A DNA stretch of 64,000 nucleotides from Bacillota bacterium (GTDB lineage Bacteria > Bacillota > Clostridia > Oscillospirales > Ethanoligenentaceae): NCBI GenBank assembly GCA_023391835.1, contig JAEWAE010000024.1, positions 62,001 through 126,000 on the forward strand, given 5' to 3'. Made by a program: the position numbers and the translations under genes. Below the pieces are notes generated by a model. That model did not search any database, had not been told where the DNA came from, and worked only from the letters and a program-made list of their open reading frames with translations. This document shows positions 8,934 through 17,473 of the stretch, in pieces. Each line of letters begins with the position of its first letter. The stretch's first letter is position 1.

Positions 8934-10010
8934 TCACCGGAGGCCATGTGCGTCAAGAATTTCCTGAATGGTGACGATCCGTCCTGTATCCATGCTCTTT
9001 TCCATGGCTTCCATCACGGCGACCGTACGGATGCCTTCCTCCAGATCCGGCTTGGGGACAATGCCGGCATGCAGGCAGCGTGCATAATATTCGATATAAT
9101 TCTGATACTCCCCGGCGTGGTGATTTTCCCCGCCGAACCGGAAGTAGTAGTCGTGCCGATCCGAATAATCGTGGACCTGGTTGCCCTCCTGGTCGAAATG
9201 GGTTGCGTAGCGCAGGCGCGGATATTCCGCCTGGCTGATTCCCCTGGTGCCGCGGACTATGGATTTGATGTGTGGCTCCACCGTCGTCTGCAGGCACGGC
9301 GAGGCATAACATCCCTGTACGAAAGCCGACCGGCCCTGCGCATCCTTGAAAAGGAACTTAATATTGTCGTAGCACTTAAGGTTGCGTTCGCGCGTGTTGG
9401 CATTGACGCCGCCTATGCCGTAGACTTCCACGATATCCGGGAAATACCACCGGGCCAGGTCGACTGCATGGATCATAAAATTATACATCCAGCTGAAGCC
9501 CTTTTCCTTGCTCCAGTCCCGCGTCAGAAACCAGCGGGCGTCGGTGACATACTGCGCCTCCATCGTGATCACATCCCCGAAATGGCCACTATCGAAATCT
9601 GCCCGCTGATGCAGCATCGGCTCGAAAAAGCGCGTGCTCTGGCCGACAAAGACGGTGCCGCCCGTCCGCTTGGCCGCCTCGCGCAGCTCCTGCGCCTGGT
9701 CAAGCGACACGATCAGAGGTTTGGTGCAGATGACCTTTTTTCCAGCTTCCCACGCCTGGATGATATGGCGGCTGTGCAGTTGATCCGGTGTATAGATGGC
9801 AATAACGTCGATATTCGGGTTGTCGAGCATTTCACGATAATCGGTAGTGGTGCGGCTGAGGTGGAACTCTTTCTGTCGCTCGGCGCAAAGGTCTTTATTG
9901 AGGTCGCACACGTTGACGAGTTCCCAGTAATCGCTGTGCAGCGCGGCGGATATGACGCTCCGCCCCTCGCCAAGGCCCAATACGCCCATACGGTATTTTT
10001 TATCTGCCAT
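8934..10010 (-). CDS. Gfo/Idh/MocA family oxidoreductase
   Basis: This 358-residue protein opens with the Rossmann motif YRMGVLGLGEGRSV, and the dinucleotide-binding domain covers about the first 120 residues. It has the family motifs IDVIAIYTPDQLHSRH and GKKVICTKPL, where the lysine of the EKP-like motif becomes TKPL, followed by the C-terminal alpha/beta substrate domain (MIHAVDLARWYF). Such NAD(P)-dependent enzymes oxidise or epimerise sugars and sugar acids, and several known sugar dehydrogenases belong here (inositol, D-apiose, glucose-fructose). The substrate is not evident. It has its own promoter and lies downstream of an AraC gene on the same strand. Confidence 0.92.
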   Translation of the reverse strand: MADKKYRMGVLGLGEGRSVISAALHSDYWELVNVCDLNKDLCAERQKEFHLSRTTTDYREMLDNPNIDVIAIYTPDQLHSRHIIQAWEAGKKVICTKPLIVSLDQAQELREAAKRTGGTVFVGQSTRFFEPMLHQRADFDSGHFGDVITMEAQYVTDARWFLTRDWSKEKGFSWMYNFMIHAVDLARWYFPDIVEVYGIGGVNANTRERNLKCYDNIKFLFKDAQGRSAFVQGCYASPCLQTTVEPHIKSIVRGTRGISQAEYPRLRYATHFDQEGNQVHDYSDRHDYYFRFGGENHHAGEYQNYIEYYARCLHAGIVPKPDLEEGIRTVAVMEAMEKSMDTGRIVTIQEILDAHGLR

Positions 10011-10050
10011 TGAGACCGCTCACTTTCCTGTGCAATTTGATTTCCCTTTG

Positions 10051-10079
10051 ATTATAGCGGTCTGCATCGGGATTGTCTT
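10051..10079 (-). promoter_or_regulatory. Promoter for the Gfo/Idh/MocA gene
   Basis: On the minus strand AAGACA (10079-10074), a 17-base spacer and a perfect TATAAT (10056-10051) lie 40 bases before the start codon at 10010. Confidence 0.6.
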
Positions 10080-10249
10080 GCCGTGCGTTTCGAAAAAATA
10101 GCGCGATATTCCGATTTTGGTATGTCCGCGAAAATCACGATAAGAGGCATAGCCTTGGTTTTTGGACTTTTCCCACATCATCGGCACAGTATGAAAGTTG
10201 TACTTTGTTCAGGCGAACGGAATCGAAGCCGCAGCGGAATCCGGCCTCG

Positions 10250-11128
10250 TTAGCGCTGTGGGTCGTTTCCACGTGCCTCCGAGGGGGATTCCCCCAGCAC
10301 CCGGCGATAGGCACGGTAAAAATTCGCCATGTTGCGGAAGCCGCATTCTTCTGCGACCGTCATGATGCTTTTATCCGTACACTGAATCATCCGGTACGCT
10401 GCGAACACACGGTACCGGCACAGATAGTCGACAAAATTCACCCCCGTCGTCTTTTTGAAAAAAGCGGAGAAATAGGTAGGACACATGCACGCTTTACCGG
10501 CGACCTGAGCCAGCGTGATATTCTCGTGAAAATTTTCCCGGATATAATCCAGTGATTGCCCAATGCGACGGATACCGCCGGCTGGCCGATCTGGCTGCGC
10601 GGGGACGCCGGCGGCATACTGATAATATCGTTCGAGCAGCCCAAGCGCCTGCAGAATATAGGCTTTGATCAGCAGCTCATGTCCTTCGCGTCGGTCATGC
10701 CATTCCTCCTCCATATTCCGCACCAACTGTTGGATCAAAAGTGCCGCCGGGTCGTCGCCGGGGAGACGGTTTTCAAAATGCGGCCCATGTTCCACGAACG
10801 GACGCAGATAGCCCGAGTCGAACGAGCCGTCGTTTTCCGCAACGAGCGCCGCTGAGAAAACGCTCACCAACAAATGCATCTTCCGTTCCCCCACAACTTC
10901 CCACGCGTGCGGCTCCACGCTGTTGAACAGCATCACGTCCCCCGGCAATACCGGATAGATCTTCCCGTTGACAAAATAATTGCCCGCTCCACTCTGAATG
11001 CATGTGATTTCCAGACAATGATGCCAGTGGAACACATTGGGCCGGGCCGAACTCCGAGCCACGTCGATCGGGAAACATGAGAATGGAAAGCGGCTGTTCA
11101 GATGAGTGGGTTCTTCTTGAATTGCCAT
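10250..11128 (-). CDS. AraC family regulator with N-terminal cupin
   Basis: The 292-residue product has a cupin-type sensor (FHWHHCLEITCIQSGAGNYFVNG, VLPGDVMLFNSVEPHAW). The usual two helix-turn-helix units follow at the C-terminus (ITLAQVAGKACMCPTYFSAFF and MTVAEECGFRNMANFYRAYRRVLGESPSE). ATG 11128 is chosen because AAAGGAG lies 10 bases upstream; an upstream in-frame start at 11191 lacks one. The gene is divergent from the isomerase gene at 11398 and upstream of the oxidoreductase gene, which are both candidate targets. The ligand is unknown. Confidence 0.92.
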   Translation of the reverse strand: MAIQEEPTHLNSRFPFSCFPIDVARSSARPNVFHWHHCLEITCIQSGAGNYFVNGKIYPVLPGDVMLFNSVEPHAWEVVGERKMHLLVSVFSAALVAENDGSFDSGYLRPFVEHGPHFENRLPGDDPAALLIQQLVRNMEEEWHDRREGHELLIKAYILQALGLLERYYQYAAGVPAQPDRPAGGIRRIGQSLDYIRENFHENITLAQVAGKACMCPTYFSAFFKKTTGVNFVDYLCRYRVFAAYRMIQCTDKSIMTVAEECGFRNMANFYRAYRRVLGESPSEARGNDPQR

Positions 11129-11250
11129 AATCGGCTTCTCCTTTGCCTTTCGCGCATCTGGCCCGCATATATTACGATAATTCACTGGCACTTAATAAAA
11201 AAGTATACAAACATCGCAAAAAAGCAGTCGCCCGATAATCTGTCGATCGG

Positions 11251-11376
11251 TATGATAAGAGTAACCCCTATCGCATTTCCAAAAAGGTTGATGCATCTCG
11301 GAAAGTTTCACCTTTCCGCCGAAGGCGGACCTGCAAAGCACAACTCTTTCCGATCTTTAATGGGATTGCGGTGTAT
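11251..11376 (+). promoter_or_regulatory. Structured leader with possible mutually exclusive hairpins upstream of the isomerase gene
   Basis: A TATGAT -10-like box (11251-11256) without a clear -35 precedes a leader of about 130 bases. An outer stem pairs CGCATTTCC (11272-11280) with GGGATTGCG (11362-11370). TCGGAAAG (11298-11305) can pair with CTTTCCG at 11312-11318 or CTTTCCGA at 11346-11353, and TCCGCC-GAA-GGCGGA (11315-11329) competes with the first option. A related sequence occurs at 18787-18872. This could be a cis-regulatory RNA or a compound operator, and no known class matches securely. Confidence 0.35.
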
Positions 11377-11397
11377 CTAGAATTGGAGGCTGCACAC

Positions 11398-12765
11398 ATG
11401 AAAGAAAAAGCGATTCATACCAAGCTGATCATACGCCCGGTCATCGGCTGCCTGACGCACTCGCACTTTTGGGAAGGTCCCTGCCGTGCGGGGCGCCGGG
11501 AAGACATGACCCCGGAAGCCGAAAAAAAGGCGGCGGACACGGCGTTTGCCCGCGCAGTAGAAAAGCTCAAAAGTCTTGAGGGCAATATCGAATTTCTCAA
11601 GCCGCTCGACATCCGCTACAACGAAAAATTCGTAGTCAGCGAAGAGGACTACGCTAAAATGGCACTGGATATAGACAAGGTCGACTTTTTCCTCGTCATG
11701 AACTGGCGGATTCCCAAGCTTGAACGCTTCCGCAAGCCGGTCATCGTCCTGCAGAACGGCAACGAGGGCATCGACTTTGTGGCCTATTGCCGCTCCATCG
11801 GTCTGGAATCCTATGTGGCGATGGACACGCAGGATTTTAACGTCCTGGCCCATCGTCTGTGGGTACGCAAGGCCGTGGCTAACACCCGCGCGCTAGTGCT
11901 GACCGCAGGCTCACAGCCGACCTTCGGCATTCAAAGCCTGATCCGCGACCCCGAAATCATCCGTCAGCGGTACGGTATGGAAATCGTGAAGCTCCCGTTT
12001 CGTGACATCGTACCCTATTTCGAATCCATCACCGACGAGGAGGCCCAGCCACTCGCTGAAAAGCTGATCAAAGGGTCGCTGGAAACCAAGGTCAACCAGA
12101 AATGGTTTGTCAACGACATCAAATATTATCTGGCTGCCAGAAAAATGATGGACGTGTATCAGTGCAATGCTTTTTCCACCGCCTGCCACGAGCTGTGCAC
12201 CTCCGAAATCCCACAGAATCTCAAATTCACGCCCTGCGTATGCCATTCGCTGACGAAAGACGACGGTATGCCCAGCGGCTGCGAAGAAGACCTTAACGCC
12301 CTGCTCGCCATGACGATCATGCAGTATGCTGCCAACCGTCCGGCCTTTATGGGCAACCCCTCGTTTGAAACGGAAGAGCTGCTAAAACTGCATCATGCCG
12401 TACCGGCGCTTTGCATGAATGGCTATGGCACACATCCCCTCGCCTATAAGCTGTGGGCATTCACCGGTCAGGGTTTCGGGGGTAAGCTGCAGGTCGATTT
12501 TACCGAAAACCAGAGCAACGAGGTCACGCTGGCCCGCTTCAATCCGCAGGGCGACGCCATGTGCCTGAAGGTCGGCAAAGTGATCCGCTCGGAATACAAA
12601 GAAACTTACTGCAGCCCCTATTATTACATCCGGATGGACGACGCCCGTACATACATGCACCATCTGGCGGATTTTGGCCATCATCAGGTGCTGATTTTCG
12701 GCAATTATGCAGAGGAACTTCGGGCTATTGCAAAACTCATGCACTTCACCATCGTCGAGGGATAA
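11398..12765 (+). CDS. L-fucose/L-arabinose isomerase-family protein
   Basis: This 455-residue protein resembles the FucI/AraA-type sugar isomerase superfamily. An N-terminal alpha/beta domain (IIRPVIGCLTHSHFWEG, IDKVDFFLVMNWRIPKLERFRKPVIVLQNGNEG) is followed by a central domain (TPCVCHSLTKDDGMPSGCEEDLNALLAMTIMQY) whose acidic and histidine residues suit metal binding, then a beta-rich C-terminal domain. Members interconvert aldoses and ketoses, though many homologues have no tested activity. ATG 11398 has TTGGAGG 8 bases upstream. It heads a three-gene unit with an aminotransferase-class-V protein 31 bases downstream, and it is divergent from an AraC gene. The substrate is unknown. Confidence 0.75.
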   Translation: MKEKAIHTKLIIRPVIGCLTHSHFWEGPCRAGRREDMTPEAEKKAADTAFARAVEKLKSLEGNIEFLKPLDIRYNEKFVVSEEDYAKMALDIDKVDFFLVMNWRIPKLERFRKPVIVLQNGNEGIDFVAYCRSIGLESYVAMDTQDFNVLAHRLWVRKAVANTRALVLTAGSQPTFGIQSLIRDPEIIRQRYGMEIVKLPFRDIVPYFESITDEEAQPLAEKLIKGSLETKVNQKWFVNDIKYYLAARKMMDVYQCNAFSTACHELCTSEIPQNLKFTPCVCHSLTKDDGMPSGCEEDLNALLAMTIMQYAANRPAFMGNPSFETEELLKLHHAVPALCMNGYGTHPLAYKLWAFTGQGFGGKLQVDFTENQSNEVTLARFNPQGDAMCLKVGKVIRSEYKETYCSPYYYIRMDDARTYMHHLADFGHHQVLIFGNYAEELRAIAKLMHFTIVEG

Positions 12766-12796
12766 TCCCCCGCTCCGCACCGAGGCGGTTAATTAT

Positions 12797-13945
12797 ATGA
12801 TCTACTTAAACAACGCGGCTACTACATACCCCAAGCCCGATTGCGTGCGGGAGGCCTTGGACGCCTGCGTCCAAGCGCCTCCCCCTTCGCAGTACCGAGG
12901 GGCGGCGGATTTCCGCAAAGAAGACGTTTTCGTCGCGTGCCGCAGAAGTCTGGGACAATTGCTGGGCATTGCGGATACCGATCGGATCTTTTTCACCTCC
13001 GGCGCCACACAGGCCATGAACACCGTCATCGCCGGTCTGCCGCTGGACGGGCGGCTGGTGCTGACCACCCAGACGGAGCACAACAGCGTCCTGCGCCCGC
13101 TGATGAATCTGCCCGGTTTCGCGGGGCACAACCGGGTCGTCATCGCTCCTTGCGGAAAATCCGGGCGGATAGACCCGGATGCGCTGGAAGCCTGTATCAC
13201 CAAGAAGACGGGCGCCCTGATCGTCAACCACTGCTCCAACGTGACCGGCATGGTGCAGGATATGCCCGTGATCGCCTCTGTCGCCAAAAAGCATTCCCTC
13301 TATCTGGTTGTCGACGTGTCGCAGAGCGCCGGGTGCCTGCCTGTGGACGCGGATGCGTGGGGAGCGGACGCTCTGATTTTCACCGGGCACAAGAGCCTTT
13401 TCGGCGTACAAGGCACCGGGGGATTTTATATCCGGCGCCCCGTGGCGCTGCGCCCCCTCCTGTTTGGTGGCACGGGCCGCAACAGCGCCCAGCTTGTTTA
13501 CCATGAGGGCGATTTCGAGTATGAAGCCGGCACGCAGAATGCGCCCGGCATCGCCGCCCTGCTCGCAGGTGTCGACTATGTGCGGCAAATCGGTATCCCG
13601 GCCATTGCCGCGCGGGAGCGCCGGCTGATGCGACGGCTTTACGATGGGCTTGCCCGCGTGAAGCCGGCCGTCGTCTATGGAAGCTATGACCAAAACATGG
13701 GCCCGGTGCTCAGCTTCAACATCCAGGGTTTAGCGCCTTCTGACGTTGCCTTTATTCTGCATAGCTCTTATGGCATTCTGGTGCGCACCGGCCTGCACTG
13801 CGCGCCGCTCATCCACAAATGTCTGGGCACGGCGGGAGCCGGCACCGTACGCGTGAGCCTGTCTTACCTGACCCCCGAAAACGATATTGACACATTCATT
13901 CGGGCCGTATATGAAATCGGCCGATCGGTGGGAGTATCCAATTGA
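12797..13945 (+). CDS. Aminotransferase class V / cysteine desulfurase-family protein
   Basis: The 382-residue PLP enzyme of fold type I begins MIYLNNAATTYPKP. It carries the cofactor motifs TSGATQAMN, TEHNSVLRPL, NHCSNVTGMVQD, the PLP lysine in FTGHKSLFG and a conserved cysteine in GLHCAPLIHKCLGT. This pattern matches the cysteine-desulfurase-like subgroup often found next to small redox or selenium genes, rather than housekeeping IscS/SufS. Its presence between an isomerase and an unknown small protein in a sugar region is odd. The ATG at 12797 follows GAGGCGG. Its stop codon overlaps the TTG start of the next gene. Confidence 0.88.
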   Translation: MIYLNNAATTYPKPDCVREALDACVQAPPPSQYRGAADFRKEDVFVACRRSLGQLLGIADTDRIFFTSGATQAMNTVIAGLPLDGRLVLTTQTEHNSVLRPLMNLPGFAGHNRVVIAPCGKSGRIDPDALEACITKKTGALIVNHCSNVTGMVQDMPVIASVAKKHSLYLVVDVSQSAGCLPVDADAWGADALIFTGHKSLFGVQGTGGFYIRRPVALRPLLFGGTGRNSAQLVYHEGDFEYEAGTQNAPGIAALLAGVDYVRQIGIPAIAARERRLMRRLYDGLARVKPAVVYGSYDQNMGPVLSFNIQGLAPSDVAFILHSSYGILVRTGLHCAPLIHKCLGTAGAGTVRVSLSYLTPENDIDTFIRAVYEIGRSVGVSN

Positions 13946-14271
13946 AAATCATAGACCGCAGAAAATCTCTCGAAACCTGCTCGGAAGCCGGATGGTTTGC
14001 CTTCGACTTTCTGTTGGACGGCCACATCGATCCGGATTTTATCCGGTCACTGCGACCCCTTGGCTCCTTTGTATTCCTTAATACGCTCAGACAGCCGTTT
14101 TTCAAAATTGAGACCGGGCACTATATTTTGAAAGGGCTTCAGGGAGACAATTATTTCCGCATGGCCGTCCACGGCGACTATTTGTTGGAAGTGGACCACA
14201 TTGTGGGCCTTGTCAACGGCGCGGGCCCCGACAGTCTGGACTCCTCCGTTCCTCCGGCCGGCCGATCATAG
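13942..14271 (+). CDS. Small protein of unknown function (109 aa)
   Basis: A TTG start at 13942 overlaps the TGA stop of the aminotransferase gene, which suggests translational coupling. The 109-residue product is acidic to neutral, with a hydrophobic middle (FIRSLRPLGSFVFLNTL, YFRMAVHGDYLLEVDHIVGLV) but no clear transmembrane segment or signal peptide. I do not recognise a family. Coupling to the cysteine-desulfurase-like gene suggests it partners that protein. It ends one base before the stop codon of the convergent AraC gene. Confidence 0.6.
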   Translation: MKIIDRRKSLETCSEAGWFAFDFLLDGHIDPDFIRSLRPLGSFVFLNTLRQPFFKIETGHYILKGLQGDNYFRMAVHGDYLLEVDHIVGLVNGAGPDSLDSSVPPAGRS

Positions 14272-14272
14272 G

Positions 14273-15151
14273 CTATCCCAGCTCTGGCACGGTTCTTTTG
14301 CGGTATTCTCTGGCCGACATGCGGTAGTAGCGACGAAACGCATTGGAAAAATGCTCTTCGGAGGCATAACCCAGATTTTCGCCGACCCACGCGATGCTGT
14401 GGGAGCCGTCACGCAGCAGGAAAGCAGCCGCCGACATCTTGGCCTCCGTCTTTTTCTGAATAAATGTCCGATCATAATGATGGAGCAGCAGCCGTTCCGT
14501 CTGCCGCGTACTGAGCCCCAGCCGGCCGGCCAGCTTCTGCAGTGTAAGAGTGCGGAAATCATATAGGAAGCTTTCTTCAATAATCAAATAGTTATTGTCG
14601 GCAATGTTGGCGGCGGTAAAGTGAACTTCGGAAGCCTTCGCCCCCTCGTAATTGCGCACCATGCCGACAATCAGTTGCTGGAGCAGCGTTTCCACCTGGG
14701 TGACATAGCCGGTATACTGGCGGCTTAGCTCCTCAAAAAGCTGCCGCATGATGCCGTGGATGTGCTGCCCGTCGCGGCCGAACCACAGCGGCGTATCCCG
14801 GAAAATCCCCGCCACCGATGCGTTCCCGGCTCCGGCATGATCCTCGATTTTCAGATACACGCAGTATTCGGCCATTGGGTCCTTCGGATCAGGAATCTGG
14901 GAGTGTGTCACAAATGGCCCGGTCACATACAGCGTATTGGGTACGACCGCATGCCAGTCATTCCCCAGTGTGATCCGGCCGCGACCGTAAGGAATATAAT
15001 GGATTTCATAGCTGCGGCTGCTGTGGCTGTGCGCGGGGATAGACCGCCGGAACAGCTCAAACGAAATCTTCAGCGCGTAAAGATCCAAACCGTCCACCTG
15101 GAAATGGATGTTCAGGTCGTTGTAAAACCGGCTGGCTGTCTCCTCCGCCAT
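14273..15151 (-). CDS. AraC family transcriptional regulator
   Basis: This 292-residue regulator has an N-terminal cupin-like domain (SRSYEIHYIPYGRGRITLGNDWHAVVPNTLYVTGP). The C-terminal DNA-binding domain has two helix-turn-helix units (LTLQKLAGRLGLSTRQTERLLLHHY and IAWVGENLGYASEEHFSNAFRRYYRMSAREYRK). AGGTGAGA precedes the ATG at 15151. It is divergent from the dehydrogenase/aldo-keto reductase pair at 15399, its most likely target, and convergent with the aminotransferase unit. Confidence 0.9.
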   Translation of the reverse strand: MAEETASRFYNDLNIHFQVDGLDLYALKISFELFRRSIPAHSHSSRSYEIHYIPYGRGRITLGNDWHAVVPNTLYVTGPFVTHSQIPDPKDPMAEYCVYLKIEDHAGAGNASVAGIFRDTPLWFGRDGQHIHGIMRQLFEELSRQYTGYVTQVETLLQQLIVGMVRNYEGAKASEVHFTAANIADNNYLIIEESFLYDFRTLTLQKLAGRLGLSTRQTERLLLHHYDRTFIQKKTEAKMSAAAFLLRDGSHSIAWVGENLGYASEEHFSNAFRRYYRMSAREYRKRTVPELG

Positions 15152-15398
15152 TCTGTCTCACCTGCCCCCTTTATCTTACGGCATCATAAGGCTCACGTCA
15201 ATTCGATATGCGCGGATACGACATCGGAGCATGGTAAAATGTCATAAAATTCTATATCAATTTGAAAAATGTTTATCTATACTAGAAGCGCACAAGCGCC
15301 ACGGTCTCATGGCGCCGCCATACGCAAAAGAGAAGCGGGAAAGACTTCGTCTTATAAACAACCCGCTGCGAAACTCATTGAAAGGATGGTCATTCATC

Positions 15399-16457
15399 AT
15401 GGGAAAAATGTGGGGAGCCGTCTTGCCGGGCAACAGCACGGTAGCACTGAAGAAATTCGATATTCCGGAGCCCGGGTATGGCCAAGTATTGATTCAAACA
15501 AAGGCCACCACTATCTGTGGCAGCGACATCCGCTGCATCTATCGGGCACACGTGGGGAAAGGGCCGGAAGGCTATATTCCAGGGACAATCGCCGGACATG
15601 AGCCCTGCGGCATCATTGCTAAAGAAGGCCCCGGGCTGCGGCGGTTCCGCAAAGGCGACCGGGTCATCCTTTATCATATCTCGGGGTGCGGAATATGCCA
15701 TGACTGCCGGCAAGGGTATTACATCAGTTGTTCCAGCCCGCTGCGCCGGGCCTACGGCTGGCAGCGCGATGGCGGCATGGCGCCGTATATCCTCGCCGAC
15801 GAGAAGGATCTGATTGCTCTGCCCGATCAACTGACTTATAAAGACGGCGCACAAGTCGCCTGTGGTTTTGGCACCGTCTATGAGGCCATTGAAAAGATCG
15901 GCGTATCCGGCGACGACGCAGTGCTCGTCACTGGTATGGGCCCGGTCGGTCTGGCGGCCCTGATGCTGGCAAAAGCACTGGGCGCCAACAGACTTATCGG
16001 AGTGGAGCCCAATGAATACCGTATCGGATTGGCCCAAAAGCTGGGGCTGGCCGACTACATCTTTCAGCCCGATACGGCGCTGGAAGAAATCCGAAAAATC
16101 ACAGACGGCCACGGCGTGGAGCGCGCTATCGACGCCAGTGCCAGCGACTCGGGCCGCGCGCTGGCCATCCGTGCCACGCGGGCGTGGGGCAAGATCGCAT
16201 TCGTCGGCGAAGGCGGGACAGTCCACTTTAATCCCAGCGAAGACATGATTCACGGGCAAAAGACCATCTACGGCTCATGGGTCACCAGTCTGTGGCGGAT
16301 GGAAGACCTCGTGGAACGTCTGGTGCGCTGTAATATCCATCCGGAAAAGCTGATCACCGACGAATTTCCGCTCGAAAAGGCCAGCGAAGCCTATGCGTTG
16401 ATGGCCGGCGGCCACTGCGGCAAGGTAGCGGTCGTTTTCGGCGACCAGTCCCGCTGA
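15399..16457 (+). CDS. Zinc-dependent medium-chain dehydrogenase
   Basis: The 352-residue protein belongs to the sorbitol/threonine dehydrogenase type. It has the catalytic-zinc motif TTICGSDIRC, IAGHEPCG with the second zinc ligand, a structural-zinc cysteine cluster (HISGCGICHDCRQGYYISC), and the Rossmann motif VLVTGMGPVGLAALMLAKALGA. It would oxidise a polyol or reduce a ketose with NAD(P). ATG 15399 has AAAGGATGG upstream; a longer frame from 15231 carries 56 residues of unlikely leader. The stop is 8 bases before the aldo/keto reductase start, so the two are one unit and may act in sequence on one sugar. Confidence 0.92.
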   Translation: MGKMWGAVLPGNSTVALKKFDIPEPGYGQVLIQTKATTICGSDIRCIYRAHVGKGPEGYIPGTIAGHEPCGIIAKEGPGLRRFRKGDRVILYHISGCGICHDCRQGYYISCSSPLRRAYGWQRDGGMAPYILADEKDLIALPDQLTYKDGAQVACGFGTVYEAIEKIGVSGDDAVLVTGMGPVGLAALMLAKALGANRLIGVEPNEYRIGLAQKLGLADYIFQPDTALEEIRKITDGHGVERAIDASASDSGRALAIRATRAWGKIAFVGEGGTVHFNPSEDMIHGQKTIYGSWVTSLWRMEDLVERLVRCNIHPEKLITDEFPLEKASEAYALMAGGHCGKVAVVFGDQSR

Positions 16458-16465
16458 GGGGTGCC

Positions 16466-17473
16466 ATGGGATACGGTATAGATCCGGCGGCGGTGCCGCA
16501 CCGCGCGCTTCGGGACGGCACGGAAATACCGGCTATCGGGCTGGGCACGTTCGGCAGCGACCACTATATGCCGCGGCAGGTGGCCGATGCCGTCTGCGGC
16601 GCGGTGCGAGCCGGCTATCGGCTGATCGACTGCGCCTCCGTCTATCAAAACGAGGCGCTGATCGGCGAATGCTTCCATCACCTGTTTCAGACCGATGCCG
16701 TGCCACGGGGCACATTATTCGTCATATCCAAAGTATGGAACAATCAACACCGACAGGTTCGTGCTGCCTGTGAAAAGAGCCTGCGGGACTTGGGATTGGA
16801 TTATCTCGATCTGTATGTGATTCACTGGCCTTTTCCCAACTACCACGAGCCCGGCTGCAGCGGAAATGCCCGCAGCGCGGATGCCCGCCCATTTTCAACA
16901 GAAGAATTCATGGATACATGGCGTCAATGTGAGGAACTGGTTCGGGCCGGGCTGGTACGGCATATCGGTATGTCCAATATGACCGTTGCAAAGCTGGACG
17001 CCGTGCTGCCTCTGTGCGACATTCAGCCGGCGGCGCTGGAAATGGAGATGCACCCGGCATTTCAGCAGCCGGAATTATTCAAATATATCAAGCGGCACGC
17101 CATCCTGCCCATTGCGTTCTGCCCCCTGGGCTCGCCGTCGCGGCCGGAACGTGACCGCGCCGACGGTGATATTCCGGATATGCGGCTCCCCGCCGTTGTC
17201 CGTATAGCCGACGCACATGGGATTCATCCCGCCCTGGTCTGCCTGAAATGGGCCGTACAGCACGGTCAGATTCCCATTGCATTTTCTGTCAAGGAGCCGC
17301 AGTATATCGGCAACCTGAAATGCGTCACGGAAAATCCTCTCACCCCTGAGGAAATGGAGGAAATTCGCCGGGCCGATAAAAATTGCCGGCTTATCAAAGG
17401 CCAAGTCTTTTTGTGGAAGGGCGCCAAAGGTTGGGAGGATTTGTGGGACCCAGGAGGCCATATCACGCGCTGA
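16466..17473 (+). CDS. Aldo/keto reductase
   Basis: The 335-residue protein has the aldo/keto reductase barrel with catalytic residues in the expected places. These are the Asp and Tyr of RLIDCASVYQNE, the Lys of VISKVWNNQ and the His of LYVIHWPFPN, plus GMSNM and the NADPH-binding end (IPIAFSVKEPQYIGNLK). Such enzymes reduce sugar aldehydes or ketones. The ribosome site GAGGGG overlaps the stop of the dehydrogenase gene, so translation is coupled. A reductase and a dehydrogenase in tandem could convert an aldose to a ketose through a polyol, but that is inference. Confidence 0.92.
   Translation: MGYGIDPAAVPHRALRDGTEIPAIGLGTFGSDHYMPRQVADAVCGAVRAGYRLIDCASVYQNEALIGECFHHLFQTDAVPRGTLFVISKVWNNQHRQVRAACEKSLRDLGLDYLDLYVIHWPFPNYHEPGCSGNARSADARPFSTEEFMDTWRQCEELVRAGLVRHIGMSNMTVAKLDAVLPLCDIQPAALEMEMHPAFQQPELFKYIKRHAILPIAFCPLGSPSRPERDRADGDIPDMRLPAVVRIADAHGIHPALVCLKWAVQHGQIPIAFSVKEPQYIGNLKCVTENPLTPEEMEEIRRADKNCRLIKGQVFLWKGAKGWEDLWDPGGHITR

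Noticed and set aside
7615..8937. 440-codon open frame opposite the CE15 gene
   Set aside because: The plus frame has the complete esterase motifs, a promoter and a terminator; the antisense frame has none.
11296..11372. Assignment of the leader element to the c-di-GMP-I riboswitch class
   Set aside because: Only a GCAAAGC string and a small hairpin recall it; the conserved GGCAAACC and the 3' part of the consensus are missing.
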